Positions 11,497-24,731 of a stretch of 64,000 nucleotides of DNA are shown piece after piece (positions within the stretch are counted from its first letter, which is position 1; each line of letters begins with the position of its first letter). The notes beneath the pieces were generated by a model. It was not told where the DNA came from, did no database searches, and was given only the letters and a program-made list of their open reading frames with translations. The DNA comes from Costus lasius. Lineage: Eukaryota; Streptophyta; Magnoliopsida; Zingiberales; Costaceae. The stretch covers positions 35,755,350 through 35,819,349 of the forward strand of contig CM050452.1 in assembly GCA_027563935.2 (NCBI GenBank). Reading direction: 5' to 3'. A program made the position numbers and the translations under genes.

Positions 11497-14400
11497 ATGG
11501 TGCGATCCAGAGGAAATGCTAGCAGTGAGGGTGAGCAGACCTCGGATCTCACGAGAGCCATTGCGGCTCTGACAGGCATGGTACAGCAATAGGGTGCCAT
11601 GATAGAGAGGCAAGCTCAGATGCTGCAGCAGCAACAGACTCAGCATCAAGAAGCGCAACAGCAGCTCTTGCAGCAATTGACTCAGGAGAGATCCCAGACT
11701 ACTACTCGAGGGGTGGGGACTGACTCTCAGGAGGACGCTCACAGGCGCTATGCCTCGCTTGTGAGTGAATTCCAGAAACTGGGTCCTAGCTCTTTTTATG
11801 GGGGCTCAGAATCAAGTACTGCAGAGAACTGGTAGTTGGTCTTGGAAAAGATTTTCCAAGTCATGCGTTGCTCGGATGAGGACAAGCTGTGTCTGGCCAC
11901 CTATATGATGCGTGGTGACGCAGATGAGTGGTGGAAGGGCGTGGTGAGGGTAGCTGCAGAAAGACATGAAACAGTAAATTGGCCCTACTTGTCTCAATTT
12001 AACGAGAAGTATTTCCCTGATAGCTTGGTAGAGGACCGAGAGGTGGAATTTATTCACCTGGAGCAGGGTGATCTGACTGTGGACCAGTATGAGTTACGGT
12101 TCACCAAGTTGGGAAAGTATGCCCCTCACCTGATAAACACTGAAAAGAGGAGGGCTACCAAGTTTCTCAGAGGTCTCAGATGGGATATCCGAGAGCAGGT
12201 GGGTGCTCAGCACTTGGAGAGTTATGTTGAGACTGTTGGGCGAGCACGCACCATCGAGAGATACATATCTGAGAGGAATTCTAGTGCTGCTATGACCGTG
12301 GTTCCTGCAGTTGAGGCGGCGGCTCCTCAGCATGGTGATGGCGGCAAGGGTAAGAGGTACCCTAAGCATAAGGACTACAAGAAGAGCAGGTATAAGCCTT
12401 ACTCTCACAAGGCACCGCAGTAGTCCAGGGATGCCAGGGATGTAAAGAACAGTATCACAGAGGATCGGAATTGTCATTATTGTGGGCTCAAGGGACATCT
12501 AATGAAAGACTGTTATAAGAAGAATGGTGTTTGCTTCAGGTGTAAGAAACCTGGGCACATGGTCAAGGACTGCAAAGAGCCTGAGATGCAGCATAGAGGC
12601 ACAGATAAGCCTACAGTCCAGACCCGAGTTTATGCCGTGGCTGAAAAGGATACACGAGCTTCCCGATCCGTCGTGGAAGGTACCTTATTTGTATTTGATC
12701 AGTTAGCTCGCATCTTATTTGACCCTGGTGCAAATTTATCTTTTGTATCTGTTAGATTTGCTGCATGTTTACCTGTAATACCTAAGGTGCTAGATTATGT
12801 TGTGTCTGTGAGTACTCCCTTAGGAAAATCATTATCTACAGATACTGTTTGTGCTGATTGTGTAGTGCATGTAGAGGGTTATGAGTTTCTGGTAGATCTA
12901 ATCCTTTTGGATATGCAAGATTATGATGTCATCCTAGGTATGGATTGGTTATCCTCACATGATGCCACTGTGGATTGCTTTGAGAAAGTAATCACCTTGA
13001 ATTTGCTAGATGGGAATCGGCTTTTTGTGAGAGGTCTAGTGTCAGACCAAGGACCGCATGTGATATCTTTCCTGCAGGCCAGGAAGTTACTTGCTAGTGG
13101 GTGCAAGGGTTATCTTGCGCATGTTAAGGTGCAGGATGATTCTACTCCTGATTTGACTCAGATGGCGGTGGTGCAAGAGTTTCCTGATGTGTTCTCTGAA
13201 GAATTTTCAGGCTTGCCACCAATACGAGAGGTAGAGTTTGGCATTGAGTTGGTGCCAGGTACTGCACCTATCTCCAGAGCTCCTTACCGCATGGCTACAT
13301 CAGAGTTGGCCGAATTTAAGAAACAACTGGAGGAATTGCTGGAAAAAGGTTACATCCGGCCTAGTGCTTCTCCCTGGGGAGCACCAGTGCTATTCGTAAA
13401 GAAGAAGGATGGAACCCTGAGGATGTGTATAGACTACAGACAACTGAACCAAGTGACTATCAAGAATAAGTATCCTCTTCCCAGAATTGATGATCTATTT
13501 GATCAATTACAGGGAGCTACAGTGTTCTCTAAGATTGATCTGAAATCAGGATATTACCAGCTTAGGGTCAAGGATGAGGATATATTTAAGACTGCTTTCA
13601 GGACCAGGTATGGGCATTTTGAATTTCTAGTTATGCCTTTTGGACTGACGAATGCACCTGCTGTCTTCATGGATTTGATGAACAGGGTATTTCATGAATT
13701 ACTTGATTCTTGTGTGGTAGTTTTCATAGATGATATCTTGGTGTACTCTCGGACTACTTCGGATCATGTTAGTGACTTGCGCAGAGTGCTGGAGATCCTG
13801 AGGAAAAACCGATTATATGCCAAGGCTAGTAAGTGTGAGTTCTGGCTAGAAAAGATTAGTTTCCTTGGGCATGTGATTTCTGGTCAAGGGGTGTCTGTGG
13901 ATCCAGTTAAAGTACAAGCCATCCTCAATTGGGGAAGACCGACTAGTGCTACTGAGATCAGAAGTTTCCTGGGTCTAGCAGGCTACTACCGGAGGTTTGT
14001 TGAGGGATTCTCCAAGCTGGCGGGTCCTTTAACTAAATTGACCAGAAAGGAGGCCAAGTTTAATTGGGATGACAAGTGTGAAGAGAGCTTTCAGGAACTG
14101 AAGAGGAGGTTGACTAGTACACCGATCCTCATTATTCCTAGTGATGGGGAAAGGTTTACTGTCTATACGGATGCTTCGGGCAAAGGGTTGGGTTGTGTCT
14201 TGATGCAGAAGGGTTCTGTGGTAGCCTATGCTTCGAGACAACTGAAGGAGTATGAGTTGAACTACCCTACTCATGACTTAGAGTTGGCGGCCGTAGTCTT
14301 TGCTCTGAAGATATGGCGTCACTATTTGTTGGGTCAAGAGTTTGATCTGTTCACTGACCACCAGAGTCTCAAGTACATCTTCACTCAGAAGGAGTTGAAC

Positions 14401-16077
14401 ATGAGACAGAGAAGATGGATGGAGTTGATCAAAGACTATGACTTCGCTATTCAGTATCAGGCTGGAAAGGCTAATGTAGTGGCTGATGCACTGAGCAGGC
14501 ATCCAGTCACTTCAGTAGCGGCACTGCGGGTCAGTGAGTGGCAGTTATTGCAGGAGTTCAGAGATCTCAGGATCAGTGTTTCTCCTAGAGTTCAGTCGGG
14601 TTATGTGGCTTTCCTCAGAGTACAGTCTGCTTTGTTGCAGAAAATCAGAGATCAGCAGTCAGTGGATCCAAAATTAGTTCAGATCAGGGATAGTTTGGTT
14701 GCGGGTACAGTTCAGGATTTTAGCTTGTCTGATGATGGTGTTCTTCGGTTTCGTGGAAGGGTGTGTGTCCCTGAGGAACCAAGCTTGAGGAAAGAAATAT
14801 TGGAGGATAGCCATAATTCCAAATATTCGCTACATCTTGGCGTGACTAAGATGTATCAGGACCTCAAGAAAAGCTTTTGGTGACCGGGTATGAAGAAAGA
14901 GGTAATTGATTTTGTCTCTAGGTGTTTAACCTGTCAGACGGTAAAGGCTGAACACCAGAAACCTGGTGGTTTGTTGCAGCCCCTTCCTATTCCTGAGTGG
15001 AAGTGGGAATGCATCAGTATGGACTTTGTGTGTGGTCTGCCCAGAACCAGATTGGGTCATGATGCCATTTGGGTGATTGTTGATAGACTCACTAAATCAG
15101 CCCATTTTCTTCCGATCAAGATGACTTATCCTTTAGAGAGGCTGGCTAGATTGTACATTGATGAGATAGTCAGGCTGCATGGAGTGCCTGTTGATATTGT
15201 GTCTGATAGGGACTCTCGGTTTCTGTCCAGGTTTTGGAAGAGCTTACAGGAGGGTTTGGGTACTAAGTTGAGTTTTAGTACAGCATACCATCCTCAGTCT
15301 GATGGCCAGACGGAGCGTACTATCCAGACTCTAGAAGACCTGTTGAGAGCTTATGTGGTTGATTGGAGTTCCGAGTGGAACCGGGATCTATCTTTGATAG
15401 AGTTCACTTATAATAATAGCTTCCACTCCAGTATTCAGATGGCTCCATATGAGGCTTTGTATGGAAGAAGGTGTAGGACTCCCTTGTGTTGGGAGGAGAC
15501 TGGTGATAGATTGATTTTGAGATCTGATGCAGTACAGGAAACTACTGATAAGGTCAGAGAGATACAGAATAAACTGAAGATTTCTCGGGACAGGCAGAAG
15601 AGTTATGCTGATGACCGTCGTCGTTCCCTGGAGTTTATGGTAGGGGATCATGTTTTCTTAATGGTGTCGCCTACTAAGGGTGTTATGAGGTTTGGCAAAA
15701 AGGGCAAGCTGAGCCCTAGGTTTGTAGGCCCTTTTGACATTTTTGAGAGAGTTGGTCCAGTGGCTTACAGGTTAGCTTTACCTCCTGCTATGGATCATGT
15801 GCATAATGTATTCCATGTTTCTACCTTGAGGAAATATCATCCTGATCCATCTCATGTATTGGAATTGGAACCTCTTCAGATTCAGAGTGATTTGACCTTT
15901 GAGGAAAAACCTCTCCGGATTGTGGATAGGAAGGATAAAGTTCTGAGGAACAAGTCTATACCTTTAGTAAAGGTTATCTGGGGAAATCAGTCGGTTGAGG
16001 AGGCGACCTGGGAGACTGAAGCGGATATGAGGAAATTTTATGCTTATCTTTTTGATGATATGAATGTTGAACTTTAG
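11497..16077 (+). pseudogene. gag-pol: Gypsy gag-pol polyprotein of P, four in-frame stops
   Basis: A single frame of 1,527 codons from ATG to TAG with no frameshift, interrupted by TAG 11590-11592, TAG 11833-11835, TAG 12421-12423 and TGA 14881-14883. In order: Gln-rich Gag N-terminus; Gag core (WW at about 11929); two zinc knuckles ([14 protein letters not shown] and [14 protein letters not shown]); protease with DPGANLSF where D-S/T-G is usual; reverse transcriptase with FIDDILVYS; RNase H ([10 protein letters not shown]); integrase zinc region and core ([30 protein letters not shown]); and a chromodomain-like tail ([16 protein letters not shown]). In a working element these would make particles, copy RNA to DNA and integrate it, the tail aiding chromatin targeting. 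The TGA falls in the integrase zinc region. Both the stops and the protease Pro indicate a dead copy that needed proteins from elsewhere. Confidence 0.93.
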
Positions 16078-16093
16078 AGGACTAAAGCTTTAT

Positions 16094-16106
16094 AAGGAGG
16101 GAGGGA
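16094..16106 (+). other. Polypurine tract of gypsy P
   Basis: AAGGAGGGAGGGA directly before the 3' LTR; the plus-strand DNA primer site. The gag-pol stop is 16 bases upstream. Confidence 0.9.
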
Positions 16107-17773
16107 TGTAAGATCCAAGGATCTTAAGTCCTGGTAAGTACTATTTTTGATTTAAATAAAATCATTGGCTGTGATATTTTATTCTGATTTAAATAAAATT
16201 ATTGGTCGTTAATTTTAAGTTAATTAATTAGAGCTTATTGGTTAATTAATTAGACCTTATTGGATATTAATTAAATCCTTATTGGATTTTCGTTTAAGTT
16301 AATGGTTAATTGTTAGTTAATGGTTAAATTAATTAGTTAACTATGGGTTTTGGGTTTAAAATTTGAATTAATTAGTTAGTGGGTTAAACCCTATTTGGAT
16401 TAATTGGTTAGCGGGTTTAAAAGTTAAAAATCGAAAATCTAAGAGGTGGACGGCTAGGGCAAAGAAGTTGGCGATTTTCTTGAAGGCTTGGGCGAAATTT
16501 CCTTTCTTTCTTCTCCCTTGGCCGGCGTTCTTGGGTGATTGGTGGCGTTTCTTCTTCCATTGGTGGCGTCTTTCAAGGCCTTAGACGAGTTTGTAAGAGA
16601 GATTTTTCATCTTGGTGTTCACGGTTGAGGTGAGTGGGGTGTCTTATTCGAATTCTATCAATGTGGTTGTGCTAAGTAATAAATTTGATTGCTTGAAAAA
16701 TTACCATGTTTAAAACCGAAATTTTGCAAGGTGTACTTATCATGAAAACCGAATTTAAGATGTTTATAACCGAATTCAAGATGTTTATTCATGGAAACCG
16801 AAATTAAGATAATTCTTCATGAAAACCGAATTTAAGATATTTTTATAGGGAATTTAGGAAGCTTTAAATCAGTGATTTTGAGCATGACATTCTTGTTAAA
16901 TAGGGTTTTAAATTTTAAGTAGACAATATGCTAGATACCGTGGGCTACATGTGATGTTTTGTGAAGTAGATTGTAAGAATATGAATTTTGATTTTTATGT
17001 CGATTTTATGGATGCTTGATAAATGCTAATAATGTTATAGAATCCATGATTGTTTCTCTATGTTGGTAGCATGTTCTATAATTATGGCTATGTATCTTTG
17101 GTTGAGAAACTTGGGTGATAACTTAGCATGATTATACTGAACTGATCAGCATGAAACCTAAAGACTCTATAAAATATTATGTGGTTATATGTGTTTCGAA
17201 TGTTATGTGTTATGGGATGGATAGGACTAAGGCTAAGTGTAACCGTGTACTCAAGGGGATAGTCTATATGTGATATGTTAAGGGTTTGAGATTTCAGCCC
17301 TGTATATTGTGATATGTGAGGGGGTTGATGTTCAGCCTGCCTGATGTGATTCTTGTGATAAAAATGACTATCCTAGAGTCTGGTCTACGCTTATGAGTCC
17401 ACTTTTATGAAATAAGATATAAGATGTGTCTAGTGGTTGTCCAGTTAAGGAACCCTTTGGGAGAACGAGTGTGATGCAAAGTGCCATGTCTTGGTCGGAC
17501 AGGGGCCACCTCTTGATATCATCACTCTTAGACGCTTAGATTTTTGTGTTATGGGGTGGTGTAGATCAAGGTATCACATCTTGACCGGGTGGGGATTACC
17601 TCTTGAGTCTACACACTGTCCATGTTTATGTTGCATGTGATTTGCAGGCTTCTCCCAGTGCTTAGGCCAAAGCCGGGTTGGACCATAATGGTCACTATTG
17701 ATTATGCTGGACAACTAGGTCAATTAAGTGGTTGGTGTGTTTAGTTGGTTTAGAGTATGACTCTAGAACCTTG
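16107..17773 (+). repeat. 3' LTR of gypsy P, first part
   Basis: Matches 8893-10557 nearly base for base; I count about eight substitutions and a 2-bp insertion near 17668. It stops at CCTTG (17769-17773), the target duplication of copia D. The sequence continues at 45115. Confidence 0.93.
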
Positions 17774-19458
17774 TGTTGGGTCCCCTTCAAGGGGGAGCGA
17801 AACCCTAAGCATGCGCAAATCAAAGTACTTGCATGGGCGGAATTAGGGTTTCTATAGGATCGCATGTTCTATATAATCAACTTTGTTTTAATTGAAAGAT
17901 CATGAGAAGATCTCACCATAGCCATGGGTGGATGGAGCCTTGGAAGCAAAGAGTCGAATGCTTCTTCTCCAAAGGTGACGCACACAACAATGAAGATGGC
18001 TTGCTCCTTTGAATCCTTTGTGCTAGCAAAGCTCTTCAAAGGGTCCTTGATCGTTGGAAAAGAAAGATGAGATGATATCTCCCTTGGCCGAAAGCTCTCT
18101 TCTTCCTCTTCGTCTAAGCTCTAAGCCCCACACGAGAGAGCTCCAAAGATTAGAGCCGTTGAGGCAAGCATATGCGTTTTGGCGTTACAAGACTTCCATA
18201 AAAGGAAGGTCATGAAGCCATGCGTTCATGGCTTTGAACTAATCCAAAACGCAAACTTAATTGAACCATGCGTTCACATATGTGAACCGGTTCAATTGAA
18301 GTTGGTCCAATTTCAATTGGTCCAAAGACCAAATCGAACCAAGCCAAGCCATGGTCTAGATCTCCCTTGAACCAAATGGTTCAAGATCTAACCGATCATC
18401 TCTTGATGCTCTTGATCTCACCGATCTAGCATCCACACTCTCGATCGAAGCTTACCGATCTCAAGCCCTAATCAATCAAACATGATCAGACCAGATCTCA
18501 CTTACAATCAGAGGTTAAATCCCTTTCAACTGAACCAAAACAATTCAGTCCACACGATCTGACTTAAGTAAGCCATTTCATCAAATTGTGCGACCCTGAG
18601 GGTTTCCTTTAAATGTCGGTAACGATAACTTACGTTATCACGATCAGTGAGAGGTATCTAGCAACACATCACTGTCTCCCGATATAAAGGAAAGAGTCTT
18701 CCAAGACTACACCCAAACCACAGCACAAGTGTGAATCAACTTCACAAGGCATGCATGTATCCTTTGCCACTGGATGTTCTTATTGGACAAGCGGGTCAAG
18801 CTTGTAACTCCAATATGATGAGCATGATTAGATCAGATGAATATAGTCACCTGGGTATGGCCATACACTTTCTCAATCATCTCATCTAGGGGGCCCCTAT
18901 AGAACATCACACTCCTTGAACAAGGAGACGGCAATCCTATATCTATCACTAGTGTCCCAACCTGACTCATGATCATTATCCAAGATAGTCTATAACCATT
19001 ATCTTTCAAATGATATTGAACTACCTCAAAACAATGACAATCATCATTTAGAAACACAAGTGATCTCAAGTCAGAGGACATGTGCCACTTAGTGCAAACA
19101 AGGATTATTCACATTGTGACAAGCAATTGAATATCCTAGTAGGGTCTGTCCAGTACATCCAATATACCCATGAGTCTACATCTTATTCCATGCTCGGAGC
19201 ATCCTATAAGATTAGAACACATATTAGTCTCAACCATATCAAGGCTGTCTCATGTTCACCAAGATATCTCGACTAAGGATATATAGCATGTCAGCCTAGC
19301 TGAACAGCTTTGAGACATTATTCAGAAGTACACTTATTACAGCAGACAAGGTAACAAAACTGAATAACAACCATTGCCTTTATAAACAAAAGTGTTTATA
19401 CATGATACTGTTACAATCCCAAGGCCTCAAACATTAGCCTTAAGGGCATACTCCAACA
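17774..19458 (-). repeat. 3' LTR of copia D
   Basis: 1,685 bp; on the plus strand TGTTGGGTCCCC...CATACTCCAACA. The polypurine tract follows at 19459, marking this as the 3' LTR. It differs from 43425-45109 at about 11 positions by eye. The TGTTGGAGTATG start (minus strand) is shared with E, not with F, G or H. Confidence 0.93.
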
Positions 19459-19469
19459 ATCTCCCACTT
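19459..19469 (-). other. Polypurine tract of copia D
   Basis: Minus strand AAGTGGGAGAT abutting the 3' LTR. The same tract lies at the equivalent place in E, F, G and H. Confidence 0.9.
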
Positions 19470-19478
19470 GCACTTAAT

Positions 19479-22400
19479 CTAATGGTTGAGAAATCTCAAA
19501 CCCATATTATTACAGTGCTTCTCATGCTTCTGCTGCGCCAGAGGCTTGGTAAGTGGGTCAGCCAGATTGTCATCTGTATGAACCTTGCAAATTTTGATCT
19601 CGCCACGATCAATGATCTCCCGGATCAAGTGAAACCGTCTTTGTATGTGCTTGGACTTCTGGTGCGACCGTGGTTCCTTTGCTTGTGCAATGGCTCCAGT
19701 GTTATCACAGAAGATAACCAAAGGATCTGCACTCGAAGGAACAACACCAAGTTCCTGAACGAACTTACGAATCCACACTGCCTCCTTGGATGCTTCCGAG
19801 GCTGCAACATACTCGGCTTCTGTTGTGGAATCAGCAACAGTAGACTGTTTGAAACTCTTCCACACCACTGCTCCTCCATTCAAGCTAAAAACATAGCCTG
19901 ATTGCGATCGGAAATCATCCTGGTCAGACTGGAACGAAGCGTCAGTATACCCTTCTATACTGAGTTCTTCCTGACCTCCATATATCAAGAACATATCTTT
20001 GGTCCTCCGAAGATATTTTAAAATGTTCTTGACTGCAATCCAGTGTGCCTGACCTGGATTACTTTGGAATCGACTGGTCACGCTTAACCCGTAAGCGACG
20101 TCTGGGCGAGTACACAACATCGCATACATAATGGACCCAATAGCCGAAGCATAAGGCGTATTGTCCATTTCATCTTTCTCAGTCTGTGTTTGTGGACACT
20201 GACTCTTCGAAAGATTCAGACCATGTCTGACTGGAAGATATCCTCTTTTAGAATTCTCTAAGTGAAATCTTTCTAGGACTTTATCGATGTAAGTACTCTG
20301 GCACAGCCCGAGAAGCCTCTTAGATCTATCTCTGTAGATCTTCACACCTAATACATAGGCTGCTTCTCCTAAATCTTTCATCTGAAAACATTTTCCTAAC
20401 CATGCTTTAACAGCATGTCAGTTCAGGAATATCATTTCCAATGATTAAGATATCATCGACGTAGAGGACTAGGAAAGTAACCACGCTCCCACTAAACCTC
20501 TTATATACACACGGGTCATCTTCGTTCTTGATGAAACCAAACTCAGAGATTGATTCATCAAAACGAATATTCCAGCTTCTAGATGCTTGTTTCAGTCCAT
20601 AAATGGACTTCTTTAACTTGCATATTTTATGACGATCTGATGGATTAGTGAAACCTTCTGGTTGTGTCATATACACATCCTCATCCAGATTTCCATTAAG
20701 GAAAGCCGTCTTCACATCCATCTGCCAGATCTCATAATCGTAATATGTAGCTATCGCGAAAAGAATCCGAATAGACTTAAACATGGCTACAGGTGAGAAA
20801 GTTTCATCATAATCTATCCCGTAGATTTGTTTGAAACCTTTCGCAACTAGCCTGCCTTTATAGGTAACTACGTTACCATCCATGTCAATCTTCTTCTTGA
20901 AGATCCATTTACAGCCTATAGGGATTACTCCCGGAGGCGGATCAACCAAATCCCAGACTTGGTTATCTGACATGGAGTCCATCTCGGCTCGCATAGCTTC
21001 AAGCCATCTAGCTGACTCCGGTCCACTGACCGCATCCGCATAAGTAAGGGGTTCATCATTATCAATGATGTAGACTCCGTCATAGCGCTCAGGCTGTCGA
21101 CGGATCCTTCCCGATCTTCGCGGTTCCCGTGATATCTAAGCCACAGGTTGTTCAATAACCTGATCCACTGGCTCTGGCTCATCCAACTGTGCTTGACTAC
21201 TTTGTCCTTCCTCTGGATTCTCATCCAGCTTTATTTCTCTCCCACTGGCTTCTTGCAGAAGAAATTCCTTCTCAAGAAATATTGCCGTCCGAGCAACAAA
21301 TACTTTGTTCTCTTTGGGATCGTAGAAATAATAACCCTTAGTTTCCTTAGGGTAACCGACAAAGATACATTTCTCAAATCTGCTCTCCAGTTTCCTAGAG
21401 GCGAGCTTTTTGACATAAGCCTCGCAACCCCAGATCCTGATAAATGTCAAGCTAGGCTGTTTCCCATACCATAACTCATATGGCGTCTTTGAAACTGCCT
21501 TGGATGGCACTCGGTTTAGTACCTTTGCAGCTGTTTCCAGTGCAAATCCCCAAAAGGAGTAAGGTAGAGTAGCCTGACTCATCATAGAACGAACCATATC
21601 AAGTAACGTTCTATTTCTCCTCTCGGACACACCATTCCATTGCGGTGTTCCTGGCGGAGTGAGCTGTGAGATAATCCCACACTCTTTTAGATAGTCAGTA
21701 AACGCATGACTCAAGTATTCTCCACCTCGATCAGAACGAAGTGCCTTGATATTTCGGCCTAGCTGATTCTGTACTTCATTTTTGAACTCTTTGAACTTGT
21801 CAAAAGATTCACTCTTATGTCTCATAAGATAGACATACCCATATCTACTGAAATCATCAGTAAAGGTAATGAAGTACTGATAGCCACCTCTGGCATGTTT
21901 ACTAAATGGCCCACACACATCACTGTGTATAAGGTCAAGTAAACCTGAAGCCCTTTGACCTTTGTTGGGAAAAGGAGACTTCGTCATTTTACCCATTAAA
22001 CAAGCTTTGCATGTATCAATCTCCTCATAGGAGAATGATCCCAGCAGTCCATGATCATGCAACCGCTTAATCCGCTTCTTGTTAATATGGCCTAAACGAC
22101 TATGCCATAACAAGGTGCTGTCATCAGCATACTTGGCTTTCTTATTATCAATGTTTTGTATAGAATTTTCCATGTCCAACATGAATAACCCATTGTTAAT
22201 TGAACCAGTAGCATAAACAATATTATCAAGAGAAAGTACACACTTTGAAATATTGCATTCAAAGGCAAATCCTTTCCTGACAAGAGCAGGAATCGAGATA
22301 ATATTTTTGGTAATACTGGGTACAAAGTAACAATTGTTTAATTCTAATACAATGCCAGATGGTAATGAGATGTAATAATCCCCTACAGCAACAGCAGCAA

Positions 22401-23364
22401 CCCGTGCCCCGTTTCCAACGCGTAGGTCCACCTCATGCTGTCCCACCTGTCTTCTTCTCTTGAGTTCCTGTACATTTGAACAAATGTGAACTCCACATGC
22501 AGTGTCCAACACCCATGAAATGGAAGAAGATGAAAACATGACTTCCGTCACGAATATACCTGAGCCAGAAGCAAGGCTTCCCCTCTTATCTCCTTGGAGT
22601 GCTTTACAGTCCTTTTTCCAGTGACCCAACTGGCCACAGTGGAAACACCTATTGTCCTTCGACCGCTTCACCTTTTGTTTCAGAGCCTTGCTGTAGCTCT
22701 TGACAGGGGTCTTGCCTTTCTTCCCCTTCTTCTTGTTCCTCGAAGGAACCATTAAGACAGAGGTTGAAGGCTTTCCCTTCAGAGTCTCCTCAGTAGTCAA
22801 GAGCATATTCAGCAGCTCAGCCGGAGTACAATCGATTTTGTTCATATTAAAGTTAATAATGAACGCATCGAAAGAAGGCGGGAGAGACTGCAGAATAATG
22901 TCTACAGCAAGCTCCTGGTTGATGGTATGCCCCAGTTTCTCCAGAGCCTCCTTGTGCCCAATCATCTTGAGCACGTGAGCTCCCACTGGGCTTCCATCAG
23001 CCAGTTTGCTCTGAAAGAAAAGCTTTGTCAGATTATAGCGTTCTGTCCTCGCCTGTGCAGCATACAGCATCTTGAGGTTCGCTATAATCTCTATAGCCGA
23101 CATATCCTCATGCTGACGCTGCAGCGGTGGCGTCATAGACGCTAGCATCAGGCAAGCGACATCAATGCTATCATTGACGTGCTTTTCATAGGCATCGCGA
23201 ACCGCCCTTGCGGCGTTCGCAGCGGGTTGAGGCGGTATAGCCGTCTCGAGGACATACAGTTTCCTCTCAGCCTTAAGAACGATCTTAAGGTGTCCGAACC
23301 AGTCTGAGAAGTTTGGCCCAGCAAAGTTCTCCCTTTCCAGTAGGGATCGCACATTGAAGCTCAT
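19479..23364 (-). pseudogene. gag-pol: Copia gag-pol of D, one stop and one frameshift
   Basis: Same 1,294-codon plan as F (Gag, zinc knuckle, protease, integrase, RT, RNase H), starting at ATG 23362-23364. TAG at 21136-21138 replaces the Gln of EAQ-ISREP in the linker between integrase and RT, probably from CAG as seen in C2. One extra base near 20418 shifts the frame after NDIPEL, just downstream of the RT YVDD motif; the remaining RT and RNase H read from about 20381 in the other frame. Total length 3,886 nt, one more than the intact copy. Gag, protease and integrase would still be made before the stop; RT and RNase H would not. The element is defective. Confidence 0.93.
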
Positions 23365-23664
23365 GGTGTTCGTTGCTGCAGGAATCTACAACAATGCAAG
23401 AACAGCAAGGTCAGTATCAATGTTTAGAATCAATCCAGGACTTAAGAAAGATTCTTCTCTCACTATTTTATCTGACTGAAAAATCCATTAAACAGTCCAA
23501 AAGAGTAACACTCTTTTAGTGAGATGGGATCCAGATTTCATACTTGGTCTCCGCGTCCCGCTCAGGCGAGATAAGATGCACAGAGAATACAAGTACTAAT
23601 TTCTGGTAGGCAGTCCCTGCCAATCGCCAACCCGTGCGATTCCCCTTCATCTGGGCAATCCAGC

Positions 23665-23698
23665 AGACTGTGCCAACTGAGTTGGTACAACACAGTCT
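23665..23698 (-). promoter_or_regulatory. Leader hairpin B of D
   Basis: Outer stem AGACTGTG/CACAGTCT around palindrome CCAACTGAGTTGG, as in all copies. Confidence 0.5.
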
Positions 23699-23875
23699 CT
23701 GATCCCACAGATGGCTGCCTCCATATAGCTACCATATGCCCCATGTGTACCTATATGGTCAAGCTGACCTGACCTACTCCCTGGACCACCACGTGCTATG
23801 CTGAGCAACGAGAAGCGATAAATCCCTTCTCTGTAACACGCAGGTGAAATCCCGCACCGTCTGAAGATAGATGGA

Positions 23876-23901
23876 CGTGCCCACTGAGTGGGTACAACAC
23901 G
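23876..23901 (-). promoter_or_regulatory. Leader hairpin A of D
   Basis: Outer stem CGTG/CACG around palindrome CCCACTGAGTGGG, as in all copies. Confidence 0.5.
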
Positions 23902-24731
23902 GCTCCAACGATAGTCAGAACAGTGAGGTTTCGCGTCAGAAGGCTAACGAACTTGATATTTTAGCGTTGGATTTTAACGGTCTTTTATCTTCTTACTATC
24001 AGGCAAATCCTATGGCTATAGCAGAAGATAAACTCATGCAATTCTAATTATAAAAGCAATAAATAGAAAGCATGCTGATCTTATGTGGTAAAAGCCCATG
24101 AACCCTAAGTAAGACCTTAAGTTATCTTAAGTCTTCACTTGCTTCTTGGGTCTTTTGCATCTCATCTGGTCCAACCCAGGGCCCTAGCGCTCAATGCAGC
24201 TCAGGTGCGCCCACCAGGTGAATGCGCCTCTGCGATGTGTGCTTTTGTGTTCTTGTCTAATTAAAATACATTTTAATCTATCTAGACAAACTTGACTCGC
24301 AGGTCAATTATACAATAAATTAATTAAAAATGTGATTCGCAGATCACAAAAATAATAATTTACCAGGCTCGCAGGCCCCAGCACAGCACACAATAAAGGG
24401 CATCCCACATAAGATTAAATAAACAAGCATCATGGCATCATTCAATCAACATGTGATCCATCACATAAGAAAATAAAATTTTGAAAACCCATTGGAATCA
24501 ATTTTACTTTACTTATGTGCTCGTACAACCTTACAACGGTCCATTAATAGGGATCCACTCATCATGTCTAGTTTGATCCATGCCCTTGCATGCACCAAGT
24601 CTTAACTGACTTGCGTTGACCTAATGGTCAACCATGCATGCCCTAAGGGCTGAACAACCAACATGAGTTCTGGCAAGCGGGTGTGACCCCGGGCCTAACT
24701 CATGTGTGTTCAGTGGTTGTCTCGACCAGAC

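Larger units (their letters stand above)
23365..24731 (-). other. Leader of copia D, gag-proximal part
   Basis: About 1.37 kb upstream of gag, carrying both palindromic hairpins and the splice-acceptor-like site before the ATG. The tRNA-like block of C1/E is absent, and the 82-codon leader ORF is shortened here (60 codons, 23562-23744). The leader ends at CAGAC (24727-24731), the target duplication of E, and continues at 33829. Confidence 0.85.

Noticed and set aside
12524..14502. Short ORFs in other frames and on the minus strand within gypsy P's pol
   Set aside because: Shadows of the long pol frame with no supporting motif.
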